A stretch of DNA of 64,000 nucleotides, taken from contig NC_083577.1 of assembly GCF_027579695.1 (NCBI RefSeq), positions 43,564,198-43,628,197 on the forward strand, written 5' to 3'. This document shows positions 52,833 to 63,945 of this stretch, piece by piece. A program made the translations under genes and the position numbers. The notes below the pieces were generated by a model. It did not search any database and was not told the origin of the DNA. It saw only the letters and a list, made by a program, of their open reading frames with translations. This stretch comes from Neoarius graeffei (Eukaryota > Chordata > Actinopteri > Siluriformes > Ariidae). Position 1 is the stretch's first letter, and each line of letters begins with the position of its first letter.

Positions 52833-55064
52833 TTAGATTCCAATCATAAATGGCAAGTTTCTCTTGATTACTATGAGCATCTCTGCATTTTTTGAGGTGA
52901 GCCGGTTTCTTTTGTCATCAATAACGTTTGCAGCTGTGCTAAATAGTCTCTCACTATCCACACTTGTGCACGGTGAACAAAGATATGCTGGGAAGCGGCC
53001 TTTATTCACCTGCCAATAGGCAAGTGGCTGTCCACTGCGTAGCATTACGGGTTCTGCTAGATAGTGGTTGATCTGCGAGATGATTGTGGTTTCTTGTTGA
53101 TTGTGTCCTGTATCCTCCTCCACCAGCTCAGTAAACATTGCCTGCAAAGAGCAAGCTGGTGGGCTATTTGTTGACCCGCTGGAACTGGGTACCTCCACAC
53201 TGCTTGTACTTGGCAATTCAGTGTGGCTATGGGCTGCCACAGTGTCCCGAAACAGATCACGTAAAGTTGGTTTGAGTGCCTCTGGAAAGTATTTGTCTTT
53301 GTACCTGAAATAGATGTAAAAATGAAAACAATGTGAAATCAGTTGTTTTGCCTTGCACGCCACACACATCCATTTGTCAGGTTAGTTAGCATTGAAAAAA
53401 ATACAGTATTTCTAAATATGATTAAAAAAATATTTTAGGTTACTGTAAGCTGTCCTTCAAATATAGACAAAGCATAATTAGCCTATTTAAAAGAAAGAGG
53501 TAGTAGGCCTAAGACTATAGCCTAAGTGATGGGTCTAGTAAGTTTCTCTTACCTTGGATCAAGCATTGTTGCAATTGCATATAGCTTCTGTATATCAACG
53601 TCAGCAAATCGTCTTCTGACAGCTTCCAGTAGCACCATTTTTAAAGATTTTTTGGGGGGGCTTTTTCACTTTTATTGGATAGGAGAGTGTAGAGACAGGA
53701 CAGGAAATTATCGGGAGAGAGAGACGGGGAGGGATCGGAAAATGACTTCAGGTCGGAATCGAACCCGGGTCCCCGGATTTATGGTATGGCGCCTTAGCCA
53801 CCTGAACCACGACGCCCCAGTAGCACCGCTTTTGCTGTTTTCACGTTTTGCTGTTTTCACTCCACCGTCTTCTCCAAGAGACGGGTGAGAGCTCTGATAC
53901 ACGGAATCACATCCGCAGCTGACGCAGTTGATGAGCTGATCTGTTGTGTGAGCTCTTCAAACGGGGCAAGGATGGAGATCGTATTTTCAATTAATTTCCA
54001 CTGGCGGATTGTGAATGTGCATGGCAATTTGTATTCTGCTGCATAGGAGGCGAGCGCAAGTTTTTGTTCTAACAGACTCTGGAGCATGTACAATGTACTG
54101 TTCCATCACGTGTGAACATCCTGGCGGAGTTTTTTAATTGGTTGGCCGAGTTGCCTTTGAAAATGTTCCAGCCAGGTGTATGCCAATGGAGAATGTTTAA
54201 AGTGCCCAACAATGCGTCTCCCTGAGGCTGTGATAACCAAAATACTTAGCTGGGACAATATTTCCTCACTCACAGCATGCTGGAGAGTGTGTGCAATACA
54301 CGGCAGGCCAGGGAAATCTGCATCTCTCATTGCTTTTTGCATGTTTTTGGCACTGTCTGTTAAAATTGAGTGGATTTTTTCTCTTGAGATCCCCCATGAC
54401 TGAAACATGCCGCTCAACGATTCCACCAAAGCCGCTGCAGAATGTGTTCCTGTGAAATCCTGACAGTGCAGCACAATGTTGTGTCTGACAAAGTCGGAGT
54501 CAATAAAGTGCACTGTTAGGCTTAGCAGGGACATTGGATAGGCATCTGCACTCCAAATATCGCTTGTGAAGCTGAAATATATATTATCCTTCAGAAGCGA
54601 GCCAATGTATGTAAACACTGTTTGGTACACACGTCTGTTAGGTATTTCCTGCCTGGGGGGTCGTATCATGGATCAAGACAGGTTAGCAGGCGACGGAACC
54701 CTGTATCCTCCACAACGGATAGAGGATGTTCGTCGAGGCAAATGAATTCCATAATTTTAAATGTGATGTCTTTCCACCTTTTACTATCCCTGCTGTATGG
54801 TTCACGTCATTGAAGTGTCTCACTCACAGTCGGCTGATTGGGGGATGGGGATGAGCTCAACGGTGGCTTCGGCTGGTTTAGCTTCTCATACTCGGCATAT
54901 TCAGTTGTGTAATGGCGTGTTCTAAGATGCCTAATGAGGTTAGTGGTATTGAAATTTCGAGGGCTGCTTCCACCTCGAGGGATTTCATCATGGCATACAT
55001 TGCAAACTGCAAATTTTATGTCTTTGTCAGACACTTTGAAGAACTTCCAGACAAGAGAACTCAT
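52833..55064 (-). pseudogene. hAT (ZBED-type) transposase, decayed, copy 2
   Basis: Same domain order as copy 1: BED finger from 55064 (MSSLVWKFFKVSDKDIKF), catalytic region, hATC block. The last exon (53304-52833) is fully open here, with acceptor tttcag, and the preceding exon has a normal GT donor (copy 1 has GC). Lesions: a private 13-bp deletion near 54627 relative to copy 1, the shared TGA before WNSTLYM, and a SINE (53637-53816) that breaks the exon near LLEAVRRRF. Confidence 0.85.
53637..53816 (-). mobile_element. tRNA-derived SINE of a different family
   Basis: Read on minus: ggggcgtcgtggttcaggtgg head (A box), cccgggttcgattccgac B box, then a pyrimidine-rich body and caataaaagtg...aaaaa tail. 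It has an 11-bp target duplication ccagtagcacc (53626-53636 and 53817-53827). Copy 1 is uninterrupted (about 1765), proving a recent insertion. Confidence 0.93.
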
Positions 55065-55240
55065 GCTGCCACTTGTAAGAGCTCCACTCTGCTGAGTCCA
55101 TGCGATGCGCAGTCGAAAAAAAAAAAGAAAAACGTTGCGCGAGTAGCCTACGGTACGTCACGTGTTTTAATCGACTTTTTTGATCGGCGCTTTTAGCGTC
55201 CTCTGATCAAACAATTTTTAGGCAATATTGGCCGATCATG

Positions 55241-55625
55241 TGGCGGCACGGTGGTGTAGTGGTTAGCGCTGTCGCCTCACAGCAAGAAGGTCCTGGGTTC
55301 GAGCCCCGGGGCCGGCGAGGGCCTTTCTGTGTGGAGTTTGCATGTTCTCCCCGTGTCCGCGTGGGTTTCCTCCGGGTACTCCGGTTTCCCCCACAGTCCA
55401 AAGACATGCAGGTTAGGTTAACTGGTGACTGACTCTAAATTGACCGTAGGTGTGAATGTGAGTGTGAATAGTTGTCTGTGTCTATGTGTCAGCCCTGTGA
55501 TGACCTGGCGACTTGTCCAGGGTGTACCCCGCCTTTCGCCCGTAGTCAGCTGGGATAGGCTCCAGCTTGCCTGCGACCCTGTAGAAGGATAAAGCGGCTA
55601 GAGATAATGAGATGAATGAGATGAG
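55241..55625 (+). mobile_element. tRNA-derived SINE, copy G, in the hAT terminal region
   Basis: Flanked by the 14-bp duplication attggccgatcatg (55227-55240 and 55626-55639). Inserted within ~45 bp of the hAT right end; absent from copy 1. Confidence 0.95.
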
Positions 55626-55669
55626 ATTGGCCGATCATGATCGGCGGCCAATCAATCTGAGCATCTCTA

Positions 55670-55808
55670 CTTACGAAGGTCGTCATCTTCGTCTATCCCT
55701 ACTGCCAGCAAGTAAAACTCAAAACTCTGCCTGAAGGTTTTCCAGTTCTCGTGGACATTGACCGTTAACATTAACTCGTTAGGCAGACGTATGTTATTGC
55801 TTTTTTTT
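55670..55808 (-). pseudogene. Ty3/gypsy gag start fragment, copy 2
   Basis: Same reading as at 3207-3345 (WKTFRQSFEFYLLAVGIDED). Across the hAT it continues into gag at 51676, which shows which retroelement the hAT entered. Confidence 0.75.
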
Positions 55809-56224
55809 TTTTTTTTACTTCAGATTCACTCCTAGTACCACATAATGACTGCTTCTGTCCAGGTGCCATTCTCAAGAACTCAGGTTTTAGCGGAGCTTTC
55901 GCACGGGCCGAAGGTGGAGCTCCAGAGCTCCATATTTAAGAAAATATGGTAACCCATCGAGTTGATTTTTCCATGGACCCACAGGGATCCCAGCCGTGTA
56001 CGTCCGTCCCCGCTTCTCACGATTCTGATTTGATGTTTGATTTTGGCAGGAACTAGAAGCATGAGTGCGCCTACATAACTTATTTTTGTCACCAGATAAT
56101 TTCAAATTTATTGGGTTTTTCCACCGAGAACAACTCAAACAGCGCAACAACATAATCATCATTTTTACAAACTTTAATACAAACTTTAAAAAGATGTCAG
56201 AACAAGTTAAACAAGGAGAGAAAG

Positions 56225-56389
56225 ATGAAGTCAAAACCGGGAAGAGAAAGAGTTTTGACAGAGGAAGAAAAGGAAAGAAGATGTGAAAGAGCGAGAGAAA
56301 GGCGAAGAAATCTTTCACAAGAAAAGCGACAAGCTGAAAAAGAGAGAAAATGTGTAAAAAAATTAATTAATAGAAATGATGAGTTGTAG
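56225..56389 (+). CDS. Small Arg/Glu-rich ORF, copy 2
   Basis: A 54-codon frame with the product core VLTEEEKERRCERARERRRN and a tail ending LINRNDEL. Compared with copy 1 it differs at a few codons and extends a little further. The open frame persists in both copies. Function unknown; it may be an N-terminal piece of a transposon protein. Confidence 0.35.
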   Translation: MKSKPGRERVLTEEEKERRCERARERRRNLSQEKRQAEKERKCVKKLINRNDEL

Positions 56390-56509
56390 GAATTTAATTC
56401 TAAACAGTGATATTGATTTTGAAATCACTGTGAAATCCTTCGGGATCTGACAAGTTGACCTGAATCCAGTCAGTGTTTTCATGACTCGTGTATCTTGTGT
56501 TTTCAAAAC

Positions 56510-56999
56510 ATTTTGCTATAAATCCCTAAAGCACACTGTAGTTTATAGTAATAAAAAGAATATACATGTGAGTTTGGAGAAATTTATCTTCGTGATGAAA
56601 TTGAAACACATCAAAATACATCATCTGTTGCATGTTTGTTTTCATTTGAATGGAAGCTCCACTATTAGGTAGTACCTAATTTTATATTATTCTTCACAGC
56701 CTAACATACAACACTATGCACTGTCATAGCATCACCGCCCTCTATAGGCTACACAATATCAGTACACAGTGCTTTGAAATTCTTTGATATTTCTGCTCAC
56801 TCAAAGGGTGCAGCCATCTTGCTATTTTGTGGGTAGTGTCAAAGGTCAGCATGACATAGCATAGTCGAAAACATACTTTTAAGCACTTAAAGCTACTTAT
56901 GATAATCAGGTGGCTCTACTTGTGCTTTATTATAATTAGGGCTTGTACTATCGATATCGATCATGTTTAAATGCTGTACCAGTACTTTTTAAAGCATTT
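56510..56999. other. Unassigned segment shared with 6784-7270, no gene seen
   Basis: Carries the first of two partial direct repeats (56870-56986; the second is 58725-58860) that flank a gypsy fragment in this copy only. Confidence 0.5.
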
Positions 57000-57624
57000 A
57001 GTTTTCGATAATCTCTGCAGAACAGATAACCTACCTTTTGTCAAGCTTTGGAACTAGCAGGCAGGGCAAACACCAGGGACTACAGCTAGGCACAGCAAGA
57101 TCATTCACAATCAAATCGTCAGTTTCCTCTTTCACAATGACACATTAATAGGATCAACCCTGCAAGCATTTTGTTTAACAGGAGCATTATCACTAAAATC
57201 AGTATCATGTTTGAGGACTGTAGTACAAGAAGGGGTATCGGAAAAGAGTAACGGGTATTTCTTAACAAGACTTATTAAGTCACCCTGAGCTGACTGACAA
57301 GTAAACAAGTCTGGACTGAATATTTGACAATTATTCAAAGTTCGGTAAATGAGCACGGGGAAAGCTAGTCCTACCCAAGTGGAGACTATCCATCTCAGGA
57401 GAATATTCAGATGGCGGCACTCTCATACGCTACGTTCACACTGCAAGGCTTAATGCTCAATTCCGATTTTTTTGTGAAATCCGATTTTTTTGTGAGGTCG
57501 TTCACATTAACAAATATATGCGACTTGTATGTGATCCTCAGTATGAACGAAAAGCGACCTAAAAGTGTTCCGCATGCGCACTGCAGGATACGACGACGTC
57601 ACACGCAGTGAGCATGGCCAGTGT

Positions 57625-57784
57625 TTACGGAAGTAAAAACGCCCGGTTGCGGTATGACTCATCCAATCTAGCTTGAATAGCTGCATCCCCCCAAATGGAA
57701 ATCAGCTCCCTAACCTCTGCGTCCTTCCATTGAGAAGATTCAGAAACTTCACAGCCCGAAGCGTCCCTCGCATTGATGTCATGC
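57625..57784 (-). pseudogene. Myb/SANT-like DNA-binding domain fragment
   Basis: Reads SESSQWKDAEVRELISIWGD and AAIQARLDESYRNRAFL, the start of a trihelix/Myb-SANT-like domain found in transposon accessory proteins and their domesticated relatives. The product stops soon after and the upstream side is cut by the nested MITE. DNA binding is inferred from the family. Confidence 0.6.
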
Positions 57785-57785
57785 G

Positions 57786-58181
57786 CAGGGGCGCAGATAC
57801 GTTTTTTGAACTGGGAGGGACAAAAAACTGGGGGGGACAAAGCTGCCAGCAAACCAACCCCAACCCCGATATGCCTGTCAAACTTGTTGTTAGTAACCAT
57901 AGCAACCAAGCTCGAGCTCGCAACCTGTGCAGTCTGCGCAGCTCAACCAACCGAATATCAGTCTTTGTTTTGTTTTATGTGAGTTGTTGCAACTATATGT
58001 AGGCTATACACTGCTGTGCACTTCAATAAACCGAATGGTAATTAGTCTTTTGATTTTTCCGTGAGGTTTGCCTTATGCAAAGAAAGACAGCATAGACGTT
58101 TTTTCCTCCCTATAAGTGGGGGGGGGGACCGAACGAGGTGAATTTAAATATGACTCGTCCCACCCTCTATCTGCGCCCGTG
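57786..58181. mobile_element. Nested hAT-like MITE
   Basis: Ends CAGGGGCGCAGATA and, on the other strand, CACGGGCGCAGATA. Flanking octamers gtcatgcg and attatgcg (58182-58189) match at 6 of 8 positions, consistent with an aged 8-bp duplication. Internal tracts of g (around 57829 and 58119) are inverted toward each other. Confidence 0.65.
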
Positions 58182-59269
58182 ATTATGCGCCATGTTGTTG
58201 TAACTTTTTTGAGAGACCCGCCGCCTACTTCAGCGCAGAATAGTGACGTTTGTGGCTTGTTGATGACGTGTAAGTCGGATGAATGCGACCTGGCGGTTCA
58301 GACTGAAGTCGCATATGAAAAGAGCGGATAGGAATCGGAATTAGCACCACATATCCAAACGGCCTGGGTCGGATTTGAAAAAATCGGATCTGTGTCGTTC
58401 ATATTGTCAATAAAAGATCGGATACAGGTCACATATGGGCGAAAAGATCGGATTTGAGTCACTTCAGCCTGCAGTGTGAACGTAGCCATAGACTGCAGCT
58501 ACATAAGAGACAACAGGAATTGAAGAGCAGACATTGGTGGTGCACTGAGAGATTTTAGGTCTGAGCATATTCACAAGGCATACACAAAACTTACTTTCCT
58601 GATCAGAGGTTTTCATAACAATCCATGCCACCAAATCTGGACTCAATAACATAGCAGGGAGCTAGCATGGAGAGCTAAAACTGGAAATGACAGTAAAACC
58701 AAATGATTACCTGCTTGTATGCATGCACCACCGATTTTAAGCACTTAAAGCAATTGTGAGAGCTCATCAGCTGGCTGCACTTGTGTGCATTAGTATAACT
58801 AGGGCTTGTACTACCGATATCGACCATTTTTAAATGCTGTACCGGTACCCTTTAACTAGTGATGGGCAGATGGAGCGTCCTGAAGCACCTGTGTCGGGAA
58901 AAGTCTCGGCATGTCGCTGTCATGTAACAGCGACATCTAGTGCATAATAGCGGTAATAGCAAACAATTTTTTAAACCTAATATATGGATAAAAGACCTAC
59001 ACGAGGTATAAACTAATGAATGCGGTTATTGATTAAAAGTGCTGAGATAAGGTTGTACGTTTCTAGGAGTTTAATTTTTAACTGAAAATATGGATATCCA
59101 ACATGTTGATATTGTGCATATTGAAGAGTAAAGAAATATATTTCTATGTACACACACTGGTATGGGAATTTGGTGTTCTTTACAAATAATACTTCTTCCC
59201 TGTACTGGATGATATCATTTCAAAATAGTCCCAAATAAGGGAACTATTATTTTAATTATAAATGTTCTT

Positions 59270-59616
59270 GGCGGCACGGTGGTGTAGTGGTTAGCGCTGT
59301 CGCCTCACAGCAAGAAGGTCCTGGGTTCGAGCCCCGGGGCTGGCGAGGGCCTTTCTGTGTGGAGTTTGCATGTTGTCCGCGTGGGTTTCCTCCGGGTGCT
59401 CTAGTTTCCCCCAAAGACATGCAGGTTAGGTTAACTGGTGACTCTAAATTGACCGTAGGTGTGAATGTGAGTATGAATGGTTGTCTATGTGTCAGCCCTG
59501 TGATGACCTGGCGACTTGAGCAGGGTGTATCCTGCCTTTCGCCCGTAGTCAGCTGGGATAGGCTCCAGCTTGCCTGCGACCCTGTAGAAGGATAAAGCAG
59601 CTAGAGATGATGAGAT
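59270..59616 (+). mobile_element. tRNA-derived SINE, copy H
   Basis: Flanked by aaatgttctt and aactgttctt (one mismatch). It sits just inside the RTE 5' end and is absent from copy 1 (about 7671). Confidence 0.9.
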
Positions 59617-59908
59617 AACTGTTCTTTTTAGTGGCTGTTTAATCCAGCAACCAGGGGTGCATAAGCGTACTCTTGGTACTGGTCCCAAGCCCAGATAAAT
59701 TGGAGAGGGTTGCATCAGGAAGGGCATCTGGCGTAAAACTGTGCCAAATCTAACATGCGGATTGAAAAGAATACCATACCGGATCAATTGGGGCCCGGGT
59801 TAACAACGGCTGCCTCCGGTACCGTTGGTCAACAGGGTGCCAGTGGAAAGCGTGCTACTGTTGTGCCAAAACGGAGAAGGAGAAAGAGAGGGGGGAGGCG
59901 TGTTAAGA
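59617..59908 (+). mobile_element. RTE LINE 5' end, truncated by deletion
   Basis: Matches 7667-7958 of the RTE in copy 1, including the first ~50 codons (MRIEKNTIPDQLGPG). It ends abruptly at aagag, followed by the interior of a SINE. The 2.9 kb that separate these points in copy 1 are missing. Confidence 0.88.
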
Positions 59909-60165
59909 GCAAGTCGCCAGGTCATCACAGGGCTGACACATAGGACACAGACAACCATTCACACCTATGGTCAATTTAGAGTCACCAGTTAAGCTAACCT
60001 GCATGTCTTTGGACTGTGGGGGAAACCAGAGCACCCGGAGGAAACCCACGTGGACACGGGGAGAACATGCAAACTCCGCACAGAAAGGCCCTCGCCGGCC
60101 ACGGGGCTCGAACCCGGACTTTCTTACTGGGAAGCGGCAGCGCTAACCACTACACCACCGTGCCG
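59909..60165 (-). mobile_element. tRNA-derived SINE, 3'-truncated (counterpart of copy A)
   Basis: Corresponds to 10877-11143 in copy 1; the tail-side part was lost with the deletion that ends here. Confidence 0.88.
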
Positions 60166-61642
60166 CCAACTTATAAATCATGTTTTTAAATGTTTGATTA
60201 AACAGTTCACAAAGTCCATCCGTCTACGAATAGCAAACACTCGTATGGATTGATTTATTCCCCAATAATTCATACAGTTCCTGAAGAATGTGTGAAATAA
60301 ATGTAGTGCTTTGATCAGTCAATATCTCTATCGGGATCCAGACTCAGGAGATAACACAGAAGAGTGCCTCTGCAGCACTGCATGCAGAAATATTGCGTAG
60401 AGGCACTGCTTCCAGGTAGTGGGTTGCATAATGTATTAGGACTAATACAAAACCATGCTCTAACACAGTCCTGTCTACTGGCCCAATGAGATCCAGGTCA
60501 GTTCTTTCAAAGGATATCTCAATCAGAGGAAAAAGACGTAATGACACTTTCAGGGTGGCTGGCAGATTCACCAGCAGACACTTGCAAAATGCTGCACCCC
60601 ACCCATGAACATGGCCACGAATGCCTGGCCAACAGAAACTGCCCATGAGAAAGTTCAGCGTTTCATCCTGTCCTAATGTAGATAGTCCTGGGACCACCTC
60701 CCCAACAAATGCCAGGAACCATCCACAAGCACTTCCCTCACTTATGACTTAAACACTGGCCAGTTTGTCCCAAGAATTAGTTGATGGGTGAGGCAAGAAC
60801 TAACCAATGCCACTATACCATGCTTTTCTTCCTGGAATATAATTAGAATGGGCACCAGTGGATAATCAGTTCTGGGGGAAGCCATGACCTAATGGTTAGA
60901 GAAGTGGCTTTGGGACCAAAAGGTCACCGAGTCGATTCCCTGGACTAGCAGGAATGACTGAAGTGCCCTTGAGCAAGACATCTAACCCCCAAATGCTCCC
61001 CACGCTGCTATGTTGTATGTCACTCTGGATAAGAGCCTCTGCTAAATGCCAGGAATGTAATGTGATGTTATGTAATCATGAACATCCCCATGCACACACC
61101 TCACGTTCACCAGTCATGCATTTTCTAATGCCTCGCATTGAATTAGGCTTTGATGGACCATGGTGGGGTTACACCCACTGACCAAGCCCTGATGTGTACT
61201 CCCTTGAATACTCACAGCAACACAGTATGTTCCTGGTTGATTGGGGAGGCCTGAGCCACGTCAGAAATCCAGATAATTTTCCCCAGGTCTGTGAGGGGAC
61301 ACTGATCCTGGAACTTACTGGCTTTCCCACCATGCCTACAGAGTTGCCTGGGCTTTTCCTTGGTCTTGGTGAGTATGGGGAGGGACAGAGGTTTGGGAGC
61401 TGGTGGTTTGGGGGAAATTGGCCACTCTTTCCATGATGCAGGGACAGGGAAGTGCAGCGAAAAGCAGGGGAAGAATGAGAGAGAGAGAGAGGGGGCAGAG
61501 GCTTGCCTGCCCCCAGAAACACCTCCAGCCAGATCGCTTCTTGTAGCCATTTCAGATGGTGGCACTGGACCCACTCTGCCATCCCTTCCAGCAGCTGAGT
61601 GACGAATTGCTCCAGCACTCTACAGAGGTTCCAGGTAACCAT
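60166..61642 (-). mobile_element. Gmr1-like gypsy remnant, copy 2 (integrase and gag)
   Basis: Integrase reading (SFCWPGIRGHVHGWGAAFCK, LDLIGPVDRTVLEHGFVLVL) at 60344-60697 and SCAN-like gag (RVLEQFVTQLLEGMAEWVQ) at 61169-61642, with the V-SINE-like repeat (60874-61076) in between. The gag knuckle is frameshifted differently from copy 1. It is dead in both copies. Confidence 0.72.
60874..61076 (+). mobile_element. V-SINE-like repeat, copy 2
   Basis: Same insertion as 11851-12053, with a few substitutions; it ends in (TGTAA)n. Confidence 0.75.
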
Positions 61643-61771
61643 TGGGCATCCTTCATACTCAAGGTACAGTAATACACAGAACTTAGACTTTGAATACTTA
61701 ACATAGTTACATTACACCCTTGAATTAAGCTTTAATATGCTAACAGTTGTAAGTTTGTGACGATGGTGATA

Positions 61772-61911
61772 TTATGGAGGCGCTTTTTTGTCCATTTTTA
61801 AAAGTTTTCTTAAAATTAGGGAAAAGGAAAAATCAACAACAACAACAAATCTAAATAAATGCATCCTCTTTTCTGTGCTCAGGCTTAAAGTCTTCTCTGT
61901 CTTGTGTGTTT

Positions 61912-61947
<36 letters not shown>

Positions 61948-62503
61948 TCTTGAACCTATAGCTTATTGATAAGTTCTTCTTGAACCTAAGATTTTCACAA
62001 TAAACCTGATTGCCAGTATTTTCAGCTGACTCCTCGAGCCTCGTAATTTCCTTCTCTGATGTTTCCATGGAATGGGTTATGTCTCTTGTGAAGCTGAAAA
62101 AATATTCTGTGCTTGTTTTGGCTGTTGCTTCTTGTTGGAGATTTTTCTCCCCCCTTCTTTCTTCCTTTAGTTCTTCTTGTATGGTTTGATGTTTGTTCTT
62201 TGTTTGATTGTTTTGTCCATCGGCTGTGGCATAGCTTCAGACCTAATTTTGAGTTTCGGTTTCCTCAGGCCTTGGTCCGCCATGGGTGATGTATGTTCTG
62301 TTCACAATGGATTGCAGTGAGTTCGTTGTTCTTTGGGCAGAATTGTGTGGTATTTACCCTCATGCACATTTTGGTGGGACTGTGGGCAGCTACGCCACTG
62401 GAGTAACATCCCGACCTCTTTTGGTGGACTTTTTTACTTATTTTTTCCTTTTTGTTTTTGTAATTGTAAAGCGACCTTGGGTGTGAGAAAAGTGCAATAT
62501 AAG

Positions 62504-62539
<36 letters not shown>

Positions 62540-63440
62540 TTGTTGTTCCTCTTTTGGGAATTAGCTGTATGTTCAAGTTCAGCATTGTCTCCCGCTCCAG
62601 AACTTCTCATTTTGCAGATTTGTTACATTTACTTCTGATGTTATCTGAGGTGTGATTATCTCAGATGTTTCTCCAGCACTGGGTGAAGCAGTTGCCACGT
62701 CACCAGCACTAGGCACAGCGCCCTCAGCAGACTGCTCCTCTCTGAGTTACTGCTGGACCTATCGACAGTATCACTTTGTCCAGTTACATTTTCTAATATC
62801 TCCACTTTTTCGGGACAAGCCCATATAATATGCCTCGTCTGACCACACCTAAAGCACCTCATCACACTTGTAATTGCAAGAACAACATAATTAAAAAATT
62901 ATCCACATTCAGGTTAAGCATAAGATCCAGATAATCTTTAGTGTCTTTCAGGATAATGTACACAAATCGCCGAAAAGACACTACACGCATTAGAAGAGGT
63001 GATTTACTTGTGATTGGAATCTTTTTGATTGGTGAAACTAATTTACTGTAACATGATAGGGTTTGTGCCAAAACCTCATCTGTGATAAACGGTGGTACAT
63101 TTGACAGAGTAACATTCTTTGTCGGGGTGGAAAGAGGAAGGACAGGGGGAAAAAAAACCCGCCAATCACAACCCCATTTTCAACTAATTCATTTGTTATT
63201 TTGTCCTTCTTCAAAAACAAAACAATGGCATTGTTCATGCAGGCCATTGATAAAATATTATCATGGCTTACAATTTCCCTAAACAGCCAAACTATAATCG
63301 TCAACACTAGCATTTGATGCTATTTTAACAGCATGATGCTGTGGAAGATGTTCCAATAACTCCCTGCCTGGGTTCATAGTCCAAGAATAATGCTGGGAGT
63401 TGACGCCCTGGGAAACTACTCCAACTATCCCAGCCTTAGT
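61772..63440 (-). pseudogene. LINE ORF1 with CCHC knuckle, L1/Tx1-type, copy 2
   Basis: Retains the segment missing from copy 1: ISVAQTLSCYSKLVSPIKKI-type and RFVYIILKDTKDYLDLML readings (62862-63071) immediately precede CFRCGQTRHIIWAC. This gives the expected RNA-recognition region plus zinc knuckle. Frameshifts remain (for example near 63150). Confidence 0.6.
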
Positions 63441-63444
63441 GTTA

Positions 63445-63945
63445 AGGCCAATTTATGCTGACAACCCAGTCCTCGCAGATGGCGTCTGCAAAGCCCCCCC
63501 CCCGTGCAGACGCTCTGCGCGCACCTCCCAAAAATTGTGACCACTGCAGACAGCCTCGCAGACAAGAGGGCTCTGATTGGTCCACTCTACATCCGCTGTA
63601 CATGCACTTCCGCTTCCCTACTTTCCGGGTTTGTTTTGTTTTCACGACCGCCATTTTTAAAAACACGAGCGAAGATGGAGCAGCACGAAGAGCGGTTGAT
63701 CGAGGAACTGAGGAAGTACGTATATCTATACAACTCCAGTTCTTGTCATTATCAGTAACCAGAGGATAAACACTCCACTAACCACACCCACCAACTACTC
63801 CTAGCGATTTCGCGACTTCGTGCCCCCTTGCGTTGTGGCGGTGAATAACATCGTGCACGCCTATTACTCCCTGCTCAACGATAAATTACAACTGTCTGCG
63901 AAAAGCTATCTGCGAAAGCCTTGTCGCAAGAGCATGCAGAGCCCC
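63445..63945. mobile_element. PIF/Harbinger-like element with MADF exon; empty site in copy 1
   Basis: TTA on both sides (63442-63444, 63946-63948); copy 1 has a single uninterrupted gtgttaacttc at about 14311. The ends AGGCCAATTTATGCT and, on the other strand, AGGGGCTCTGCATGCT are imperfect inverted repeats. Internal 'tcgcagatggcgtctgc' and 'ctgcgaaagc' blocks are related in inverse orientation. A plus-strand exon at 63675 follows. Confidence 0.85.
63675..63758 (+). pseudogene. MADF-domain exon start of Harbinger-type accessory protein
   Basis: MEQHEERLIEELRKYVYLYN followed by SSSCHYQ and a stop. The pattern (acidic helix, LIEEVRKYxxLYN) is the first helix of MADF/Myb-like proteins encoded by PIF/Harbinger elements. 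Only about 28 codons are present; a weak donor (cagtaacc) lies at its end. The rest of the gene is deleted. Confidence 0.6.

Larger units (their letters stand above)
51685..55669 (-). mobile_element. hAT DNA transposon, copy 2, both ends present
   Basis: Termini TAGTGATGCTCCGAT and, on the other strand, TAGAGATGCTCAGATT. The 8-bp duplication is cttatgaa (51677-51684) and cttacgaa (55670-55677), with one difference. It inserted in the gypsy gag. Three SINEs lie inside. The subterminal ends carry repeated ccgatc motifs. Confidence 0.92.
57429..58486. mobile_element. DNA transposon with Myb/SANT-like exon, 5-bp flanks
   Basis: Ends GCTACGTTCACACTGCAAG and, on the other strand, GCTACGTTCACACTGCAGG. 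The flanks are catac (57424-57428) and catag (58487-58491). Subterminal 'ccgatt/aatcgg' repeats occur at both ends. It contains a minus-strand Myb/SANT-like coding fragment and a nested MITE (57786-58181). Confidence 0.7.
57000..58720 (-). pseudogene. Ty3/gypsy pol fragment (protease-RT linker), split by a DNA transposon
   Basis: On minus, from 58652: LLSPDLVAWIVMKTSDQESK and ISQCTTNVCSSIPVVSYVAA. After the DNA element comes EMDSLHLGRTSFPRAHLPN-like reading (57400), then QGDLISLVKKYPLLFSDTPS, the linker that precedes RT in many gypsy elements, and a degraded RT entry. No catalytic motif remains. It is absent from copy 1. Confidence 0.55.

Noticed and set aside
57673-58002. 109-codon plus-strand frame
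   Set aside because: It overlaps the Myb/SANT-like fragment in antisense and the nested MITE; no independent support.
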